Assembly (NCBI RefSeq): GCF_002797935.1
Contig: NZ_PGER01000001.1
Span: 1,054,001 to 1,118,000 of the forward strand
DNA length: 64,000 bases
Source of the DNA: Flavobacterium sp. 1
GTDB taxonomy: Bacteria > Bacteroidota > Bacteroidia > Flavobacteriales > Flavobacteriaceae
Direction: 5' to 3'
How positions within the stretch are numbered: position 1 is the first letter of the stretch; each line of letters starts with the position of its first letter. The notes beneath the pieces were generated by a model. That model was not told the DNA's origin, made no database searches, and saw nothing but the letters and a program-made list of their open reading frames with translations. Positions 1-8,600 of this stretch are shown here, one piece after another. The translations under genes were made by a program, and so were the position numbers.

Positions 1-1
1 T

Positions 2-2152
2 AATTATGATGCAAATGTTGAGATAACAGGAGGAAATAAATCGGCAAAATACTATACAGTAGTTAATTTTTCGTCTCAGCAGGATCCTCTGCAAAGTTTT
101 GGAGAGGCGGCAAATAACAACAGTAATAGATTTAATGTTAGAGGAAATGTAGATCTTCAGATTAATGACCGCTTTTCAGCAACAATTGGTGCAAATGCTA
201 TTTATAGTACTTCCAGAGGAGTAAATACAGATTACTGGGGCAGCGCTGCTACATTGAGACCATATTTATTTAGTCCATTAGTGCCAATCAGTATGATTGA
301 ATCTAGTGATGATGCATCAATGGCTCTTGTAAATAACAGTAATTATATAGTTGACGGACAGTATTTATTAGGTGGTACACAGCTTAATCCTACTAATCCT
401 TTTGCAGCTATATATGCTGGAGGACATAACACTTATTCAAGCCGTCAGTTTCAGTTTAATACGGGGATTAATGTAGAGTTAGGCGACGTCATTGACGGGC
501 TGACATTTCGTACTGATTTTGCGGTTGATTATTCTAATGCGTACAGTCAATCCTATAATAACAGTTATGCGACTTATGAGGCATCTTGGAATAACTATGC
601 AGGCATTGACCAGATTACTTCTTTAACGAAGTATGGAAAAGATTCAAAAACAGGTATTGAGAATTTAAGCGGAAGCTCTCTTTTTCAGACGGTTGCTTTT
701 TCCGGGCAATTTAATTATGTAAAAAAAATAAAAGAACAGCATAATTTATCGGCAATGCTTATTGGTTCAGGATATCAGCAAAGTCAGTCTGCTGTTTATC
801 ATAAAACAAGCAATGCTAATTTAGGTCTAAATTTATCTTATAATTTTGATCAAAAATACTACGCAGAATTTAATGGAGCATATGTACATTCTGCCAAATT
901 TGCAGAAGGTAACCGTGAAGGATTTTCTCCTACAATGTCTATTGGATGGAAATTATCTGAAGAAGATTTTATGAAGGATGTGACAGCTGTCAATAATTTA
1001 AAATTAAGTATTTCAGGAGGTATCTTAAATACAGATTTAGATGTTTCAAATTATTATTTATATGAAAGTATATATACTCAAACTGACGGACAATGGTTCA
1101 GCTGGAGAGACGGTGCTCTTAACAGAAGTACTGACGTTAGAAGAGGTGAGAATTTAGATTTAAGCTTTGCAAAAAGAAATGAGCTGAATGTTGGATTAGA
1201 AGGAGCATTCTTTAAAAACCTGATTACCTTAAATACTAACTTTTTTGTTAATGAAATTACAGGAAATGTTATTCAGGCTTCAAGTTTATATCCAAATTAT
1301 TTTGTTACGGGCTTTCCTAACACTTCATTCCTACCTTATATTAATTATAATAATGATAAACGTATTGGATTTGATTATGATGTAAGATTCAATAAAAAAA
1401 TTGGAAATGTTGATTTAGCTCTTGGATTAACAGGGACTTATGTGGATTCAGAAGCAACTAAAAGAGCTGAATTATTTGATGACAGTTATCAAAACAGACA
1501 AGGCAGACCTTTAGATGCACTTTGGGGTCTAAGAAGCAATGGCTTTTTTATGGATGCGCTTGATATTACGAATTCACCTTCACAGACTTTTGGACAGGTT
1601 AAACCAGGAGATATAAAATACATTGATCAGAATGGTGATGGCATTATCGACAATAAAGACGAAGTTTATTTAGGTAAAGCAGGCTGGTATGGAGCTCCAT
1701 TTACATTTGGTATTAATTTTACTTCAAAATGGAATAATTTCACATTTTTCACAATTTTCACAGGACAAACAGGTGCTAATGCAATGAAAAACAACACCTA
1801 TTTTCAAATGGATGGAGAAGATAAATATTCTATTAACGTAAGAGACAGCTGGACAGAAGAAACTAAAGAAACAGCAATTTATCCAAGGGTATCTTCATTG
1901 AGCAGTGATAATAATTTCCGTTCGTCAGATTTCTGGATGTATAGTACTAACAGAGTAAATCTTTCGAAAGTGCAGCTTACTTATGATTTTCCTAAAAAGA
2001 TGCTTCAAAAAACTTTTTTTACTGAGCTTAGTGTTTATGCACTTGGATCTAATCTGTTGACTATTTCTGAAAACAGAGATGTTATGGAATTAAACATCGG
2101 AGGCGAACCACTAACCAGATATTATAATCTGGGTGTTAAAGCATTATTTTAA
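2..2152 (+). CDS. SusC/RagA-family TonB-dependent outer-membrane receptor, 3' part
   Basis: This frame is open from the first bases of the window, so the gene starts upstream and only its last ~716 residues are visible; the signal peptide, TonB box and most of the plug are missing. The visible part is the outer-membrane beta-barrel of a SusC-like glycan importer. Supporting features are the alternating aromatic strands, the acidic loop with a DQNGDGIID calcium-binding-like motif (bases ~1624-1653) that recurs in SusC proteins, and a C-terminus ending in an aromatic residue (KALF). It is followed after 29 bases by a SusD gene, the invariant partner that forms the lid of the importer. An internal ATG at 254 is not a real start. 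The neighbouring GH10 gene suggests xylan oligosaccharides as cargo, but this cannot be read from the receptor itself. Confidence 0.95.
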   Translation, partial: NYDANVEITGGNKSAKYYTVVNFSSQQDPLQSFGEAANNNSNRFNVRGNVDLQINDRFSATIGANAIYSTSRGVNTDYWGSAATLRPYLFSPLVPISMIESSDDASMALVNNSNYIVDGQYLLGGTQLNPTNPFAAIYAGGHNTYSSRQFQFNTGINVELGDVIDGLTFRTDFAVDYSNAYSQSYNNSYATYEASWNNYAGIDQITSLTKYGKDSKTGIENLSGSSLFQTVAFSGQFNYVKKIKEQHNLSAMLIGSGYQQSQSAVYHKTSNANLGLNLSYNFDQKYYAEFNGAYVHSAKFAEGNREGFSPTMSIGWKLSEEDFMKDVTAVNNLKLSISGGILNTDLDVSNYYLYESIYTQTDGQWFSWRDGALNRSTDVRRGENLDLSFAKRNELNVGLEGAFFKNLITLNTNFFVNEITGNVIQASSLYPNYFVTGFPNTSFLPYINYNNDKRIGFDYDVRFNKKIGNVDLALGLTGTYVDSEATKRAELFDDSYQNRQGRPLDALWGLRSNGFFMDALDITNSPSQTFGQVKPGDIKYIDQNGDGIIDNKDEVYLGKAGWYGAPFTFGINFTSKWNNFTFFTIFTGQTGANAMKNNTYFQMDGEDKYSINVRDSWTEETKETAIYPRVSSLSSDNNFRSSDFWMYSTNRVNLSKVQLTYDFPKKMLQKTFFTELSVYALGSNLLTISENRDVMELNIGGEPLTRYYNLGVKALF

Positions 2153-2181
2153 ATTTAAAACACACACTTAATTTAATTATT

Positions 2182-3918
2182 ATGAAACTAAAAATAGTAT
2201 TATTTCTATCCGTTCTGTTTGTTTTTTACAGCTGTGATGATTTGATTGATCCGGCAATAGAAAACAATAGAGGGCTTGAAGATATGTATGCAGAGGCTGA
2301 ATACGCACAAGGAATTCTTCTTAATGCTTATACAAGACTGCCTGGGAATAGCTGGTCATTTAATGATGTAGCAACGGATGATGCTGTAACAAATAATATA
2401 TCCAGCAATTATCTTAAGGTAGCAACAGGTCAATGGACTTCAAACTTTAACCCGTTAGATCAATGGTCAAATTCAAGAGCAGCCATTCAGTATTTGAATA
2501 TTTTTCTTTCTGAAGCTGGTAAAGTGCAATGGGCAAAAGATGAAAAAGTAAGTCTTTTGTTTAGAGACCGTTTGATGGGAGAGGCTTATGGGCTAAGAGC
2601 TTTATACATGTATTATCTGCTGCAGGCTCATGCAGGTACAGCTACTAATGACCAGCTATTGGGAGTGCCAATCCTTTTGGAGCCGGAAACGGCTAGTTCA
2701 AACTATAATGTTGGACGTTCCTCTTTTGAAGATTGTATGAAACAATTGTACAGTGATGTAAAAAAAGCTACGGAATTGCTTCCATTAGATTTTGAAGATG
2801 CTTCAACGTTACCTCCTGGATACGATAATTTAAGTGATTATAACCGTGTGTTTGGTCAATATGCCAGACAAAGAATGTCTTCTAGAATTGCACAAGTGGT
2901 AAGAGCACAAGCGGCCTTATTAGCAGCTAGTCCAGCTTTTAGTGCAGGAAACACAACAACTTGGGAAGTTGCGGCTAAATATGCCGGCGAATTGCTGAAC
3001 CTGAATGGTGGAGTTTCTGGTATTGCTTCTAATGGATTGAACTGGTACAGCGATGTCGAAGAGTTAAAAGCAATGGGCGCTGGGATCAATCCGCCGGAGA
3101 TTCTTTGGAGAGGCGATATAGCTGATAGTAATACTTTAGAAAGCGATAATTTTCCTCCAACTCTTTTTGGAAAAGGACGTGTCAATCCAACACAGAATTT
3201 AGTGGATTCTTTCCCAATGGCAAATGGTTATCCTATTACTGCTGCGGGCAGTAATTATGATGCTGCAAAGCCTTATGATAACCGTGATCCTCGTTTGAAA
3301 AAATTTATTTTAGTAAACCAGTCAACTGCCGGAGTGAGTAATACTGTAATTACTACAGCTAGTGATGGTACTACAAATGACGCATTAAACAAGGTTGGTA
3401 CATCGACTCGTACGGGTTATTATATGAGAAAATTATTGAGACAGGATGTGAATTTGAATCCAACGTCTATTAATAATCAGAGACATTATAAACCAAGAAT
3501 GAGATATACTGAATTGTATCTTATTTATGCAGAAGCTGCAAATGAAGCATGGGGACCAACAGCTACAGGATCTATAGGATTCTCTGCCTATGATGTTGTT
3601 AAAGCGTTAAGAAAAAGAGCTGGAATAGTACAGCCTGATCCTTACTTGGAGTCAATTAAAGCAGACAAAACGGAAATGCGCAACTTAATTAGAAACGAGC
3701 GTCGTTTGGAACTATGTTTTGAAGGATTTAGATTTTGGGATTTACGCAGATGGAATTCAAATTTAAATGTTTCAGCTGATGGGGATAAGATCCAAGGAGG
3801 TATTCATCAAAAAATCACTGTTGAAAGCAGACTTTATAAAGACTATATGAAATTTGGACCAATTCCATATTCAGAAGCCCTTAAGTTTAACGCTTTACTG
3901 CAGAACAAGGGATGGTAG
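2182..3918 (+). CDS. SusD/RagB-family surface glycan-binding lipoprotein
   Basis: This 578-residue protein is a SusD homologue, the cell-surface lid that captures oligosaccharides for the SusC receptor encoded just upstream. The N-terminus is a lipoprotein signal with Cys18 in FYSC followed by acidic DD, which fits the Bacteroidetes surface-export signal. The N-terminal helical TPR-like part (about residues 30-290) and the C-terminal RagB/SusD region are visible. The latter has the typical RYTELYLIYAEAANEA and RNERRLELCFEGFRFWDLRRW stretches, the second at about residues 505-525. Length is normal for the family. It is co-transcribed with the SusC gene (29-base gap) and with the following surface protein. 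Substrate specificity is inferred only from the GH10 neighbour. Confidence 0.97.
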   Translation: MKLKIVLFLSVLFVFYSCDDLIDPAIENNRGLEDMYAEAEYAQGILLNAYTRLPGNSWSFNDVATDDAVTNNISSNYLKVATGQWTSNFNPLDQWSNSRAAIQYLNIFLSEAGKVQWAKDEKVSLLFRDRLMGEAYGLRALYMYYLLQAHAGTATNDQLLGVPILLEPETASSNYNVGRSSFEDCMKQLYSDVKKATELLPLDFEDASTLPPGYDNLSDYNRVFGQYARQRMSSRIAQVVRAQAALLAASPAFSAGNTTTWEVAAKYAGELLNLNGGVSGIASNGLNWYSDVEELKAMGAGINPPEILWRGDIADSNTLESDNFPPTLFGKGRVNPTQNLVDSFPMANGYPITAAGSNYDAAKPYDNRDPRLKKFILVNQSTAGVSNTVITTASDGTTNDALNKVGTSTRTGYYMRKLLRQDVNLNPTSINNQRHYKPRMRYTELYLIYAEAANEAWGPTATGSIGFSAYDVVKALRKRAGIVQPDPYLESIKADKTEMRNLIRNERRLELCFEGFRFWDLRRWNSNLNVSADGDKIQGGIHQKITVESRLYKDYMKFGPIPYSEALKFNALLQNKGW

Positions 3919-3919
3919 A

Positions 3920-3941
3920 ACATTAAGATTCTACTTAATGT
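3920..3941 (+). other. Intercistronic hairpin after susD
   Basis: An 8-base perfect inverted repeat (ACATTAAG / CTTAATGT, 6-base loop) sits directly behind the SusD stop codon and before the next gene of the same operon. There is no T-run after it, so it looks more like an RNA-stability or processing hairpin than a terminator. SusC/SusD genes are often more strongly expressed than downstream genes, and such a hairpin would fit that, but this is inference. Confidence 0.35.
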
Positions 3942-3967
3942 ATTAGGAAATTTAATAATTAAAGAAA

Positions 3968-4999
3968 ATGAAAAACAAAATATTTTTAATGCTAACAGCT
4001 GTACTTGTCTCTATGGTTTCATGTACTAATCAAGATGCTGAGTTTGATAATTTTGATCATCAGTCGGTTTATTTTGCTTATCAATACCCTGTCAGAACTA
4101 TAACATTGGGAGAAGACATATTTGATACTACTTTGGATAATCAGCACAAGTGTAAAATAATGGGGACTTTAGGCGGTGTTTATAGTAATGATAAAGATGT
4201 AACCATTGATATCGCAGTTGCAAATTCGCTGCCTGCCGGTTTCTTATTTAATGCTGGCGAAAATGAAATTGTTGCTATGCCAAGCAGCTATTATACACTT
4301 TCAAGCAATCAGATTGTTATTCCAAAAGGCCAGATTACTGGAGGTGTAGAGGTACAATTGTCTGATGCTTTTTTTGCAGATCCTCTTTCAATAAAAAAGA
4401 CCTATGTTATTCCTATTGAAATGAAAAAAGTAGTTAATGCTGATACTATTCTTTCTGGAAAGGCTCTAGTGTCTAATCCATTAAAACTATTAAGTACAGA
4501 CTGGAGTGTTGCACCAAAAGATTATGTTTTATATGCTGTAAAGTATGTAAATCCTTGGGATGGCAATTATTTAAGAAGAGGTAAAGATGTCATTGTTGGA
4601 AATAATGGAAATACGGCTCTTAATAAAACACTTGTAAGACATACAACTTATGTAGAAACTGATCAAGTTTCTAAAATTAATACTCGATCATTAAATACTA
4701 TTGATTTTCCAGTTACTGTAAAAGATGCTTTTGGGGTTAATATCAATTTTAATCTGACACTAACATTTGATAACGAAAATAAATGCATAGTCTCCGGAAG
4801 CAGTGCATTGTTTACAGCAAGCGGAACAGGTAAATTTGTGAAAAAAGGAGAAAAAAATAGTTGGGGAAGTAAGGACAGAGATGCCCTTTATCTTGATTAT
4901 AAAGTAAATTTCCAAGATTTTAATGTAGCTACAAAAGACACATTAGTATTGCGTGATAGAGGAGTAACTGCAGCTGTTTACAGCCCGGTTAAAAAATAA
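3968..4999 (+). CDS. Surface glycan-binding-like lipoprotein (DUF1735/DUF5627 type)
   Basis: This is a 343-residue predicted lipoprotein with Cys19 in the lipobox MVSC. The first ~165 residues resemble DUF1735 (BT_3987-like beta-sandwich). Typical elements are a phrase like SSNQIVIPKGQ and a repeated pattern of 'value, tolerance, step-up' strands. The C-terminal half resembles DUF5627, an all-beta domain commonly found in proteins coded directly after SusD. By position (third gene in a SusC/SusD operon, before the xylanase) it is probably a surface glycan-binding protein holding the polysaccharide at the cell surface. No catalytic motif is seen. The domain assignment is from pattern recognition and should be confirmed by a profile search. 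Confidence 0.75.
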   Translation: MKNKIFLMLTAVLVSMVSCTNQDAEFDNFDHQSVYFAYQYPVRTITLGEDIFDTTLDNQHKCKIMGTLGGVYSNDKDVTIDIAVANSLPAGFLFNAGENEIVAMPSSYYTLSSNQIVIPKGQITGGVEVQLSDAFFADPLSIKKTYVIPIEMKKVVNADTILSGKALVSNPLKLLSTDWSVAPKDYVLYAVKYVNPWDGNYLRRGKDVIVGNNGNTALNKTLVRHTTYVETDQVSKINTRSLNTIDFPVTVKDAFGVNINFNLTLTFDNENKCIVSGSSALFTASGTGKFVKKGEKNSWGSKDRDALYLDYKVNFQDFNVATKDTLVLRDRGVTAAVYSPVKK

Positions 5000-5035
5000 T
5001 TGAAAATTTTATTAAAAATTAAAGATTTAAAGAAG

Positions 5036-6709
5036 ATGAATAAATTATATAAAATATCGCTATTGTCTTCAGTTTTGATGATGGCTGCATCCTGTACAAA
5101 CGATAATGCTTTAAAGTACGATTATGAAAAACCCGCCAGCATTGCCAATCAGGAAGGAATTGATGTCTATTCTGATTTAAAAACCTATGTAGACAGAACG
5201 GCTAATCCTAATTTTAAATTAGGTGCTGGTATTTCATTGAATGATTATACAAGTAAAAGCTTGATGTATAGATTAGTTAACAAGAATTTTGATGAGATTA
5301 CTTTGGGCTATGAAATGAAACATGGCGCAATAGTACAGGCAGATGGGAGTCTTGCTCTTGACAATGTCAATAAATTGCTAACCACAGCCAAAGAAGCTAA
5401 TGTTTCTGTTTTTGGTCATACACTCTGCTGGCATGCGAATCAAAATGCAGCATATCTTAAAAAACTAATTGCTCCAGATGTTCTGTCATCAACAGGTCCA
5501 GGCTGGGATGTGATAACTGCAAATGATTTTGAGACTGCTGATGCATCAAATTATCAGTTCAATGGAAATGTAACATCATCGTTTACAGCAGCAGGGCAGG
5601 GTGCTAAGGGAGTGGGAAGAGCACTTAAATTAACAAATGCCAGTGTGCGTGCTAATGAATGGGATGCACAGTTTTACGTTAAGTTTTCTCCAGGGGTACA
5701 AATAGGCGAAAAATATAGGCTTACTATGGATATTCGTGCTGATGCTCCAGCAACTTCTCCGACACAGGCACAATTAAATGTAGGAGGTTATAAGCATTGG
5801 GATTTCTTTGGTAACCTTTCTTATACTACCGCATGGACAACTTATATTAAAGAGATTACCGTTTCTACAGAAATGGCAACTTGTAATACAATCGCCTTTA
5901 ATCTTGGGAAAACTGCCACTAGTTTTTACTATGATAATCTCAAAATAGAAAAGTATAGCGCAACCGGCAGTATTCAGACAAAAGATAAAACACCGGAACA
6001 GAAGAAAACTATCATTGGTGATGCACTGGATAAGTGGATAACGGGTATGGTTAAAAATTGTGCTCCGTATGTCAATGCATGGGATGTTGTCAATGAGCCA
6101 ATGGATGACGGAAAACCGTATGAATTAAAAACAGGTGTGGGTAGAACAAATATGGCCGCCGATGAATTCTACTGGCAGGATTATCTAGGGAAGGATTATG
6201 CAGTTGAGGCATTTAGACTTGCCAGAAAGAGTGGCAATCCAACCGATAAATTATTCATCAATGACTACAACCTTGAGTATAGTATGGATAAATGTAAAGG
6301 CCTTATTCAGTTTGTAAATTATATTGAAAGCAAAGGACAAAAAGTGGATGGAATAGGTACGCAGATGCATATTACGATCAATTCAGATAAAGCCAAAATT
6401 GAAACAATGTTTCAATTACTTGCCGCTACTGGCAAACTTATAAAAGTTTCTGAACTGGATGTGGCAGCAGGTCTTAAACCTACAAAACTGGATCTTCAAT
6501 TGCAGTCGGATATGTATAAATATGTTGTGGATATGTACATGAAATACATTCCGGCAAATCAGAGATATGGTATTACTGTTTGGGGATTAACAGATAGTAA
6601 AGCTGATTCTTCATGGCTGCCTGGTCAAAATCAAGGTTTATGGGATCTTAAGTTTACTCGTAAAGCATCTTACGCTGGTTTTGCTAATGGTCTTAAAGGG
6701 AGTAAATAG
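5036..6709 (+). CDS. GH10 endo-1,4-beta-xylanase lipoprotein with an internal CBM
   Basis: Predicted surface endo-beta-1,4-xylanase that cuts the xylan backbone. I choose ATG 5036 because it gives a clean lipoprotein signal (Cys20 in AASC) with a purine-rich AAGAAG just before it; an in-frame TTG at 5000 would only add a charged leader. The GH10 barrel begins at about residue 55 (FKLGAGISLNDY) and includes HTLCWH (about 130-135). It is interrupted at about residues 150-308 by a beta-sandwich of CBM4/CBM22 type, then resumes. Acid/base is Glu354 in DVVNEP and nucleophile is Glu473 in KVSELDV. Insertion of CBMs inside a GH10 barrel is known for surface xylanases of gut Bacteroidetes xylan loci. 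It sits in the SusC/SusD operon and ends six bases before the GH5 gene. Confidence 0.95.
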   Translation: MNKLYKISLLSSVLMMAASCTNDNALKYDYEKPASIANQEGIDVYSDLKTYVDRTANPNFKLGAGISLNDYTSKSLMYRLVNKNFDEITLGYEMKHGAIVQADGSLALDNVNKLLTTAKEANVSVFGHTLCWHANQNAAYLKKLIAPDVLSSTGPGWDVITANDFETADASNYQFNGNVTSSFTAAGQGAKGVGRALKLTNASVRANEWDAQFYVKFSPGVQIGEKYRLTMDIRADAPATSPTQAQLNVGGYKHWDFFGNLSYTTAWTTYIKEITVSTEMATCNTIAFNLGKTATSFYYDNLKIEKYSATGSIQTKDKTPEQKKTIIGDALDKWITGMVKNCAPYVNAWDVVNEPMDDGKPYELKTGVGRTNMAADEFYWQDYLGKDYAVEAFRLARKSGNPTDKLFINDYNLEYSMDKCKGLIQFVNYIESKGQKVDGIGTQMHITINSDKAKIETMFQLLAATGKLIKVSELDVAAGLKPTKLDLQLQSDMYKYVVDMYMKYIPANQRYGITVWGLTDSKADSSWLPGQNQGLWDLKFTRKASYAGFANGLKGSK

Positions 6710-6715
6710 TAGTAT

Positions 6716-7951
6716 ATGAAATTCAATTTAATAATTACAGGAATAATTTTACTTGTATTTTTAAGTTGCGGAAAGGACGATGTTCCTGCAAAAGAAACAT
6801 CTCCAACTGAGGCTGCGGTATCGTGGCCTCAAAAAACGCCGCGGCTAAAAGTAGAAGGCAGGTTTTTGAAAGATCCTTGCGGCAATAAAGTTATATTGCA
6901 TGGAGTAGCAATTACGCCCAGCCCTTGGTTTAATGGTGGTGCTGTAGGTGAATGGCGCTGGAATAATTATGATGTTGCAGGCTGCTTGCAATATAATAAT
7001 GCAATAATGGATAAATTATCTGATGCAAAACAAGGTTGGTATCTTAATTATGTAAGATTGCATATAGATCCTTATTGGACAAACAATTTAGGAGTTTCTG
7101 GAATATCTGAAAATGATATTTCTCAATTTAATTTTGATAGATTTAAGCAAGCTGTTGATAAAGTTATTCTGCCGCTTATTGCACATGCAAAAACAAGAGG
7201 AATGTATGTTATTTTACGTCCGCCCGGTGTTTGTCCAGAACAGATTGCGGTTGGCGGAGCGTATCAGGATTATCTAAAATTAGTTTGGGATTATGTATCG
7301 AAACACCCATCGCTGAAAAATGCTGAAAATGTAATGTTCGAACTAGCTAATGAACCAATAAAGATTAAGTTGACCGATGGTTCAGTTGGTGCAAATACTC
7401 AGGCTCATTTTGATCAATTAAAATTGTTTTTCCAGCCAATTGTTAATATGATTAGGACTAATGGAGCCAATAATATTCTTTGGATCCCAGGTTCAGGCTG
7501 GCAGTCTCAGTATAAAGGTTATGCAGTTAATCCTATTGAAGGGACAAATATTGGTTATGCAGTACATATCTATCCGGGATACTGGGGCAGAGACAATAAT
7601 GATCCTATGGTTTTTAGAGCAAATTGGAACGAAAATATTAAGCCAGTTGAAAACTTCGCCCCTATAGCAGTTACAGAAATTGATTGGGCTCCTGAGCAAT
7701 ATGCAGTATGGGGCAAAGGCGGGGTTACTGGAAAAGCCGGACAAAGGGGATTTGGTGCTAATTTTAAAGTTTTAGTCGATGAGTCAGGAAATGTAAGCTG
7801 GAATTTATTGTCTCCAGAAAATCTTATCGATAAAGGATCTTTGAATGGCGGTATTGCTTACAATAGTGATCCTGAAGCTTGTGCATTTCCAGTTCATAAT
7901 TGGTTTAAAGAATATGCAAAGAGCTTAGCCATTTGTAATTCAGGCAAATAA
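6716..7951 (+). CDS. GH5-family endoglycanase lipoprotein
   Basis: This is a 411-residue predicted lipoprotein (Cys18 in FLSC, followed by GKDD) with a GH5-type (clan GH-A) barrel starting at about residue 45. Visible family features are the early RLHIDPYW strand, VILRPP, the acid/base Glu213 in ELANEP, HIYPGYW, and the nucleophile Glu321 in AVTEIDW. Six bases separate it from the GH10 gene, so it is the last gene of the SusC operon, and a strong terminator follows. It could be a xylanase, mannanase or glucanase. The operon context favours a xylan-active subfamily, but I cannot fix the subfamily by eye. The region between the catalytic residues is intact and the length is normal. Confidence 0.88.
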   Translation: MKFNLIITGIILLVFLSCGKDDVPAKETSPTEAAVSWPQKTPRLKVEGRFLKDPCGNKVILHGVAITPSPWFNGGAVGEWRWNNYDVAGCLQYNNAIMDKLSDAKQGWYLNYVRLHIDPYWTNNLGVSGISENDISQFNFDRFKQAVDKVILPLIAHAKTRGMYVILRPPGVCPEQIAVGGAYQDYLKLVWDYVSKHPSLKNAENVMFELANEPIKIKLTDGSVGANTQAHFDQLKLFFQPIVNMIRTNGANNILWIPGSGWQSQYKGYAVNPIEGTNIGYAVHIYPGYWGRDNNDPMVFRANWNENIKPVENFAPIAVTEIDWAPEQYAVWGKGGVTGKAGQRGFGANFKVLVDESGNVSWNLLSPENLIDKGSLNGGIAYNSDPEACAFPVHNWFKEYAKSLAICNSGK

Positions 7952-8600
7952 TAATTCTATTTGCTTTTCCAATTGTATTCAGAAATAATGATTTAGAGAT
8001 TCCATATTAAATCCAATTATTGAATTTGAATACTAGTAGAATCAAAAAAGAACTGCGTTTTTATTTTTTTAACGCAGTTCTTTTTAATTTAGAACTAACA
8101 TTTTTTCTCTATTTTTTTTACCACTATAACTCACAACTTTTTTCAAACTGGTTGGCAGTACAATAGTAAACTTTCGGTTCAGTAACATCCTTTAATATAT
8201 CACTCCTTTCTATTTGAAAGAATTAATTTCTTTGATGCATCTTTCTTTCCATAGAAAATCATTTATGGATAGAAAGCTTTTTCATTGCTGTAGGTAGGTA
8301 TTAAACTCATTTTCATAAAGGGTAAAAGACCTGTTTGCACCAAGGCATATTTTTATCTCTAGATTTTCCAGTTTTTTTAGTAGCAAATTGTACTTGGTAG
8401 TCAATAGCAATAATTGTTCCTGATAGATGAACAATGCTCTCATAAATCTGTGCAATAAATAGATAGTAAATTGTTTTCGTTTATTAGATATTTGATGAGG
8501 ATGAAAAAACAGACTTGTTTTAGAAAATAAAATTAAGTAAAGAATTCAGACAGATAGTTGGTTCCGATACCCACTGAAACTGAGATTACCATGGCTGCTA
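7952..8600. other. Gene-poor interval between convergent GH5 and HTCS genes
   Basis: About 650 bases without a recognisable gene. It contains the terminator at 8045-8085. The only longer open frame is on the reverse strand (stop at 8282-8284, ATG at 8441-8443, 53 codons, open further upstream to about 8560). It has no recognisable domain and no clear ribosome site. It may be a decayed gene or chance. Confidence 0.5.
8045..8085 (+). terminator. Strong bidirectional rho-independent terminator
   Basis: A perfect inverted repeat of 15 bases (core AAGAACTGCGTT / AACGCAGTTCTT) with an 11-base T-rich loop is flanked by A-runs on the left and a T-run on the right. It can therefore stop transcription from both sides. 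It ends the SusC-SusD-GH10-GH5 operon and could also stop read-through from the reverse-strand HTCS gene. Confidence 0.9.

Noticed and set aside
2856-3185. Reverse 109-codon frame inside the first susD
   Set aside because: Fully inside a well-supported SusD gene on the other strand; no domain or start signal.
5000-5035. TTG start giving a 12-residue longer GH10 protein
   Set aside because: It destroys the lipoprotein signal layout; ATG 5036 has a purine-rich site and a clean lipobox.
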